From M3007 sp964630705 (lineage in GTDB: Bacteria > Bacteroidota > Bacteroidia > Chitinophagales > Saprospiraceae), in assembly GCA_964630705.1 (NCBI GenBank), contig CAZVZH010000223.1, positions 1 to 7,382 of the forward strand: a stretch of 7,382 nucleotides of DNA, written 5' to 3'. The notes beneath the pieces were generated by a model, which did not search any database, had not been told where the DNA came from, and saw only the letters and a program-made list of their open reading frames with translations. Of this stretch, positions 6,449-7,382 are shown piece by piece (within the stretch, counting starts at the first letter, position 1; each line of letters begins with the position of its first letter). The position numbers and the translations under genes were made by a program.

Positions 6449-6517
6449 CACTTTTTTATCTAATCGTCGGGTAAATGGCAAAGATAAGAATCGGAACATC
6501 ACTGGATTAAAAAAGTG
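6449..6517. repeat. AT-rich 13-bp inverted repeat with a four-base bulge
   Basis: CACTTTTTT (6449-6457) pairs with AAAAAAGTG (6509-6517), and after a bulge of ATCT (6458-6461) the pairing resumes with AATC (6462-6465) and GATT (6505-6508). The 39-base interior contains the promoter-like TATCTTTG. Possible readings are a protein-binding site, a transcript end behind deacetylase B, or the ends of a decayed element. Confidence 0.45.
6479..6486 (-). promoter_or_regulatory. Promoter -7-like box TATCTTTG
   Basis: On the minus strand TATCTTTG (6486-6479) matches the Bacteroidota -7 consensus TAnnTTTG exactly. No TTG is found at the expected upstream distance, only a T run at roughly that place. If real, it would give the sugar transferase transcript a leader of about 470 bases that contains the hairpin cluster. 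A second, equally unsupported match, TAATTTTG, is at 6558-6551. Confidence 0.2.
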
Positions 6518-6589
6518 TTGGGGGACTCCTTTCCGGATTACTCCAACCTCCAAAATTATGCCAATAACCCAGACTTGTTTCGTACCCCT

Positions 6590-6612
6590 GCCTGCCAGCC
6601 GGCACTGCAGGC
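6590..6612. repeat. GC-rich imperfect palindrome just after deacetylase B
   Basis: GCCTGC (6590-6595) and GCAGGC (6607-6612) form a 6-bp stem around an 11-base interior that itself holds the palindrome GCCGGC (6598-6603). It begins 10 bases after the stop codon of deacetylase B. No T run follows on the minus strand, so it is not a typical intrinsic terminator. It resembles the short CCTGCC-GGCAGG intergenic palindromes I recall from environmental Bacteroidota, but that is from memory only. Confidence 0.4.
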
Positions 6613-6621
6613 GCGCCGCGC

Positions 6622-7380
6622 TTACCGGATCTTTACCAGCCAATATTTGACGGCATTCTTTGCCTGCTGCACATATTTTTCCCGCCACCACAGGGGAGGA
6701 TGGTCTGTCCAGCGCTGCGGATGAAAATTGATCATCGCCCGTTCGGGAAACAGTTGGTTGTCTACGGCCCGGATAATGTCGCGTGTGGAGTGAAACCGCA
6801 GGCCGAAATGGTCCTCCACCTTGTCGCGCACGCTCACCGAGCCGCCGTCCCAGCGCCGCCCGGTATCGGTCAGGTAAAACACCCGGCGAAAATCGGTGTC
6901 GAAGTATGGCTCTCCGTTGATCCCGTAGTCGCGGTAATTGTAGTGTTTCCACACGTCCTTGTTGTCGAATGGCGAACGCGGGCTGCCGTGCATGCAAATA
7001 GTCGTGACCGGCGCCACCTGCCGCAGCTGCGCAAGGTGTTTTTCAAACAGGCGGATGGCTTGTTCGGGATTGCCGCGGGCAAAATCCATGTCTTCGTAGT
7101 GGTAACCGATTTCATGCCCCAGGGCATGTATTTCCCGGATGACCTCCTCGTTGTAGCTTTGCGGCACCATGCGGAAATAATAGCTGCCCACAATGCCTTT
7201 TTCCCGCTGAATACGGGCAAATTCCAGGCTGTGCAGCTTGCGGTCGTCTACGTCGTGCCGCAACAAAATGACCCGCTCCTCCGGCTGGTCGAGGTATTGT
7301 TGGTAGGTTTGAAACCGGTAGCCGCCCCGTTTTAGGGCGTCGAGCAGCTCGCGGTAAATTGCAAGGGTAAAATCGCGCAT
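6622..7380 (-). CDS. Polysaccharide deacetylase-like protein (NodB/CE4 superfamily, WbmS-like), copy B; start at window edge
   Basis: This 252-residue protein has the same motif order as the gene at 4019-4801: LLRHDVDD (39-46), LGHEIGYHYED (87-97, His89 and His94), CMHGSPRSPFDNKD (129-142) and INFHPQRWTDH (217-227). The Asp and two His residues expected for a metal-dependent deacetylase are kept, while the classical TFDDG and HSxxH forms are not. The N terminus (FTLAIYRELLDALKRGGYRFQTYQQYL) looks like a natural beginning of this family, so the ATG at 7380 is probably the true start. Only two bases lie beyond it, so a longer protein cannot be ruled out. There is no signal peptide or membrane segment. 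It likely modifies a cytoplasmic or membrane-linked glycan intermediate; the substrate is unknown. A gap of more than 600 bases separates it from the sugar transferase, so it may belong to a separate transcript. Confidence 0.82.
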   Translation of the reverse strand: MRDFTLAIYRELLDALKRGGYRFQTYQQYLDQPEERVILLRHDVDDRKLHSLEFARIQREKGIVGSYYFRMVPQSYNEEVIREIHALGHEIGYHYEDMDFARGNPEQAIRLFEKHLAQLRQVAPVTTICMHGSPRSPFDNKDVWKHYNYRDYGINGEPYFDTDFRRVFYLTDTGRRWDGGSVSVRDKVEDHFGLRFHSTRDIIRAVDNQLFPERAMINFHPQRWTDHPPLWWREKYVQQAKNAVKYWLVKIR

Positions 7381-7382
7381 AG

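Larger units (their letters stand above)
6010..6621. other. 0.6 kb intergenic region rich in inverted repeats, no convincing gene
   Basis: This stretch separates deacetylase B from the sugar transferase and is more AT-rich than its flanks. No frame in it gives a protein that looks real. The longest are a shadow extension of the deacetylase B region in another frame and an 81-codon plus-strand frame that overlaps the sugar transferase start. What it does hold is structure: a short hairpin near the sugar transferase start, a triplet of AGCGTG direct repeats, a run of four hairpins (6255-6379), an AT-rich inverted repeat around a promoter-like box (6449-6517), and a GC-rich imperfect palindrome (6590-6612). 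It could be a long mRNA leader for the sugar transferase transcript, a non-coding RNA, or the remains of an inserted element. The sequence does not decide among these. Confidence 0.7.

Noticed and set aside
6368..6997. 209-codon minus-strand open frame
   Set aside because: Most of it is an out-of-frame shadow of deacetylase B, the remainder runs through non-coding sequence, and no motif is recognisable.

Overview
The window most likely comes from a member of the Bacteroidota. The GC-rich coding sequence and AT-richer gaps would fit a Saprospiria-like or Cytophagia-like lineage, but this is inferred from gene types and not proven. Supporting signs are start codons without a clear Shine-Dalgarno sequence, promoter-like TAnnTTTG boxes, and a sugar transferase with an N-terminal domain of a kind I associate with Bacteroidota. 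No RNA gene, insertion sequence, integrase or CRISPR array is visible.

Layout. Bases 1-49 are a seven-copy heptamer array that runs off the left edge. At 58-1692 (+) is the carboxyltransferase (beta) subunit of a methylcrotonyl-CoA-type acyl-CoA carboxylase, a housekeeping catabolic gene. It converges, with 17 bases between stop codons, on a block of surface-polysaccharide genes that are all on the minus strand. Read in their own direction these are: a WbmS-like polysaccharide deacetylase homologue (7380-6622), a 0.6 kb gap rich in inverted repeats, a divergent phosphoglycosyl (sugar) transferase (5998-4910), a 108-base gap with a possible internal promoter and a direct repeat, a second deacetylase homologue (4801-4019), a formyltransferase that overlaps it by 14 bases (4032-3034), and a WecE/RffA-type sugar aminotransferase (2981-1710).

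How the genes fit together (inference). The aminotransferase would convert a dTDP-4-keto-6-deoxyhexose to the 4-amino sugar. The formyltransferase would N-formylate an amino sugar, plausibly that same product, giving a 4-formamido-4,6-dideoxyhexose. The sugar transferase would load a first sugar phosphate onto a lipid carrier, and the deacetylase homologues would trim acyl groups. Glycosyltransferases, flippase, polymerase and the RmlA/RmlB-type enzymes that supply the keto sugar are absent, so this is the 3' end of a larger O-antigen, capsule or exopolysaccharide locus.

The most unusual points are the build of the sugar transferase (a methyltransferase-like N-terminal half and no visible membrane segment), a G-x-H in place of N-x-H in the formyltransferase active site, and a cluster of hairpins with competing pairings in the 6010-6621 gap. 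I see no clear case for a wholly new system.
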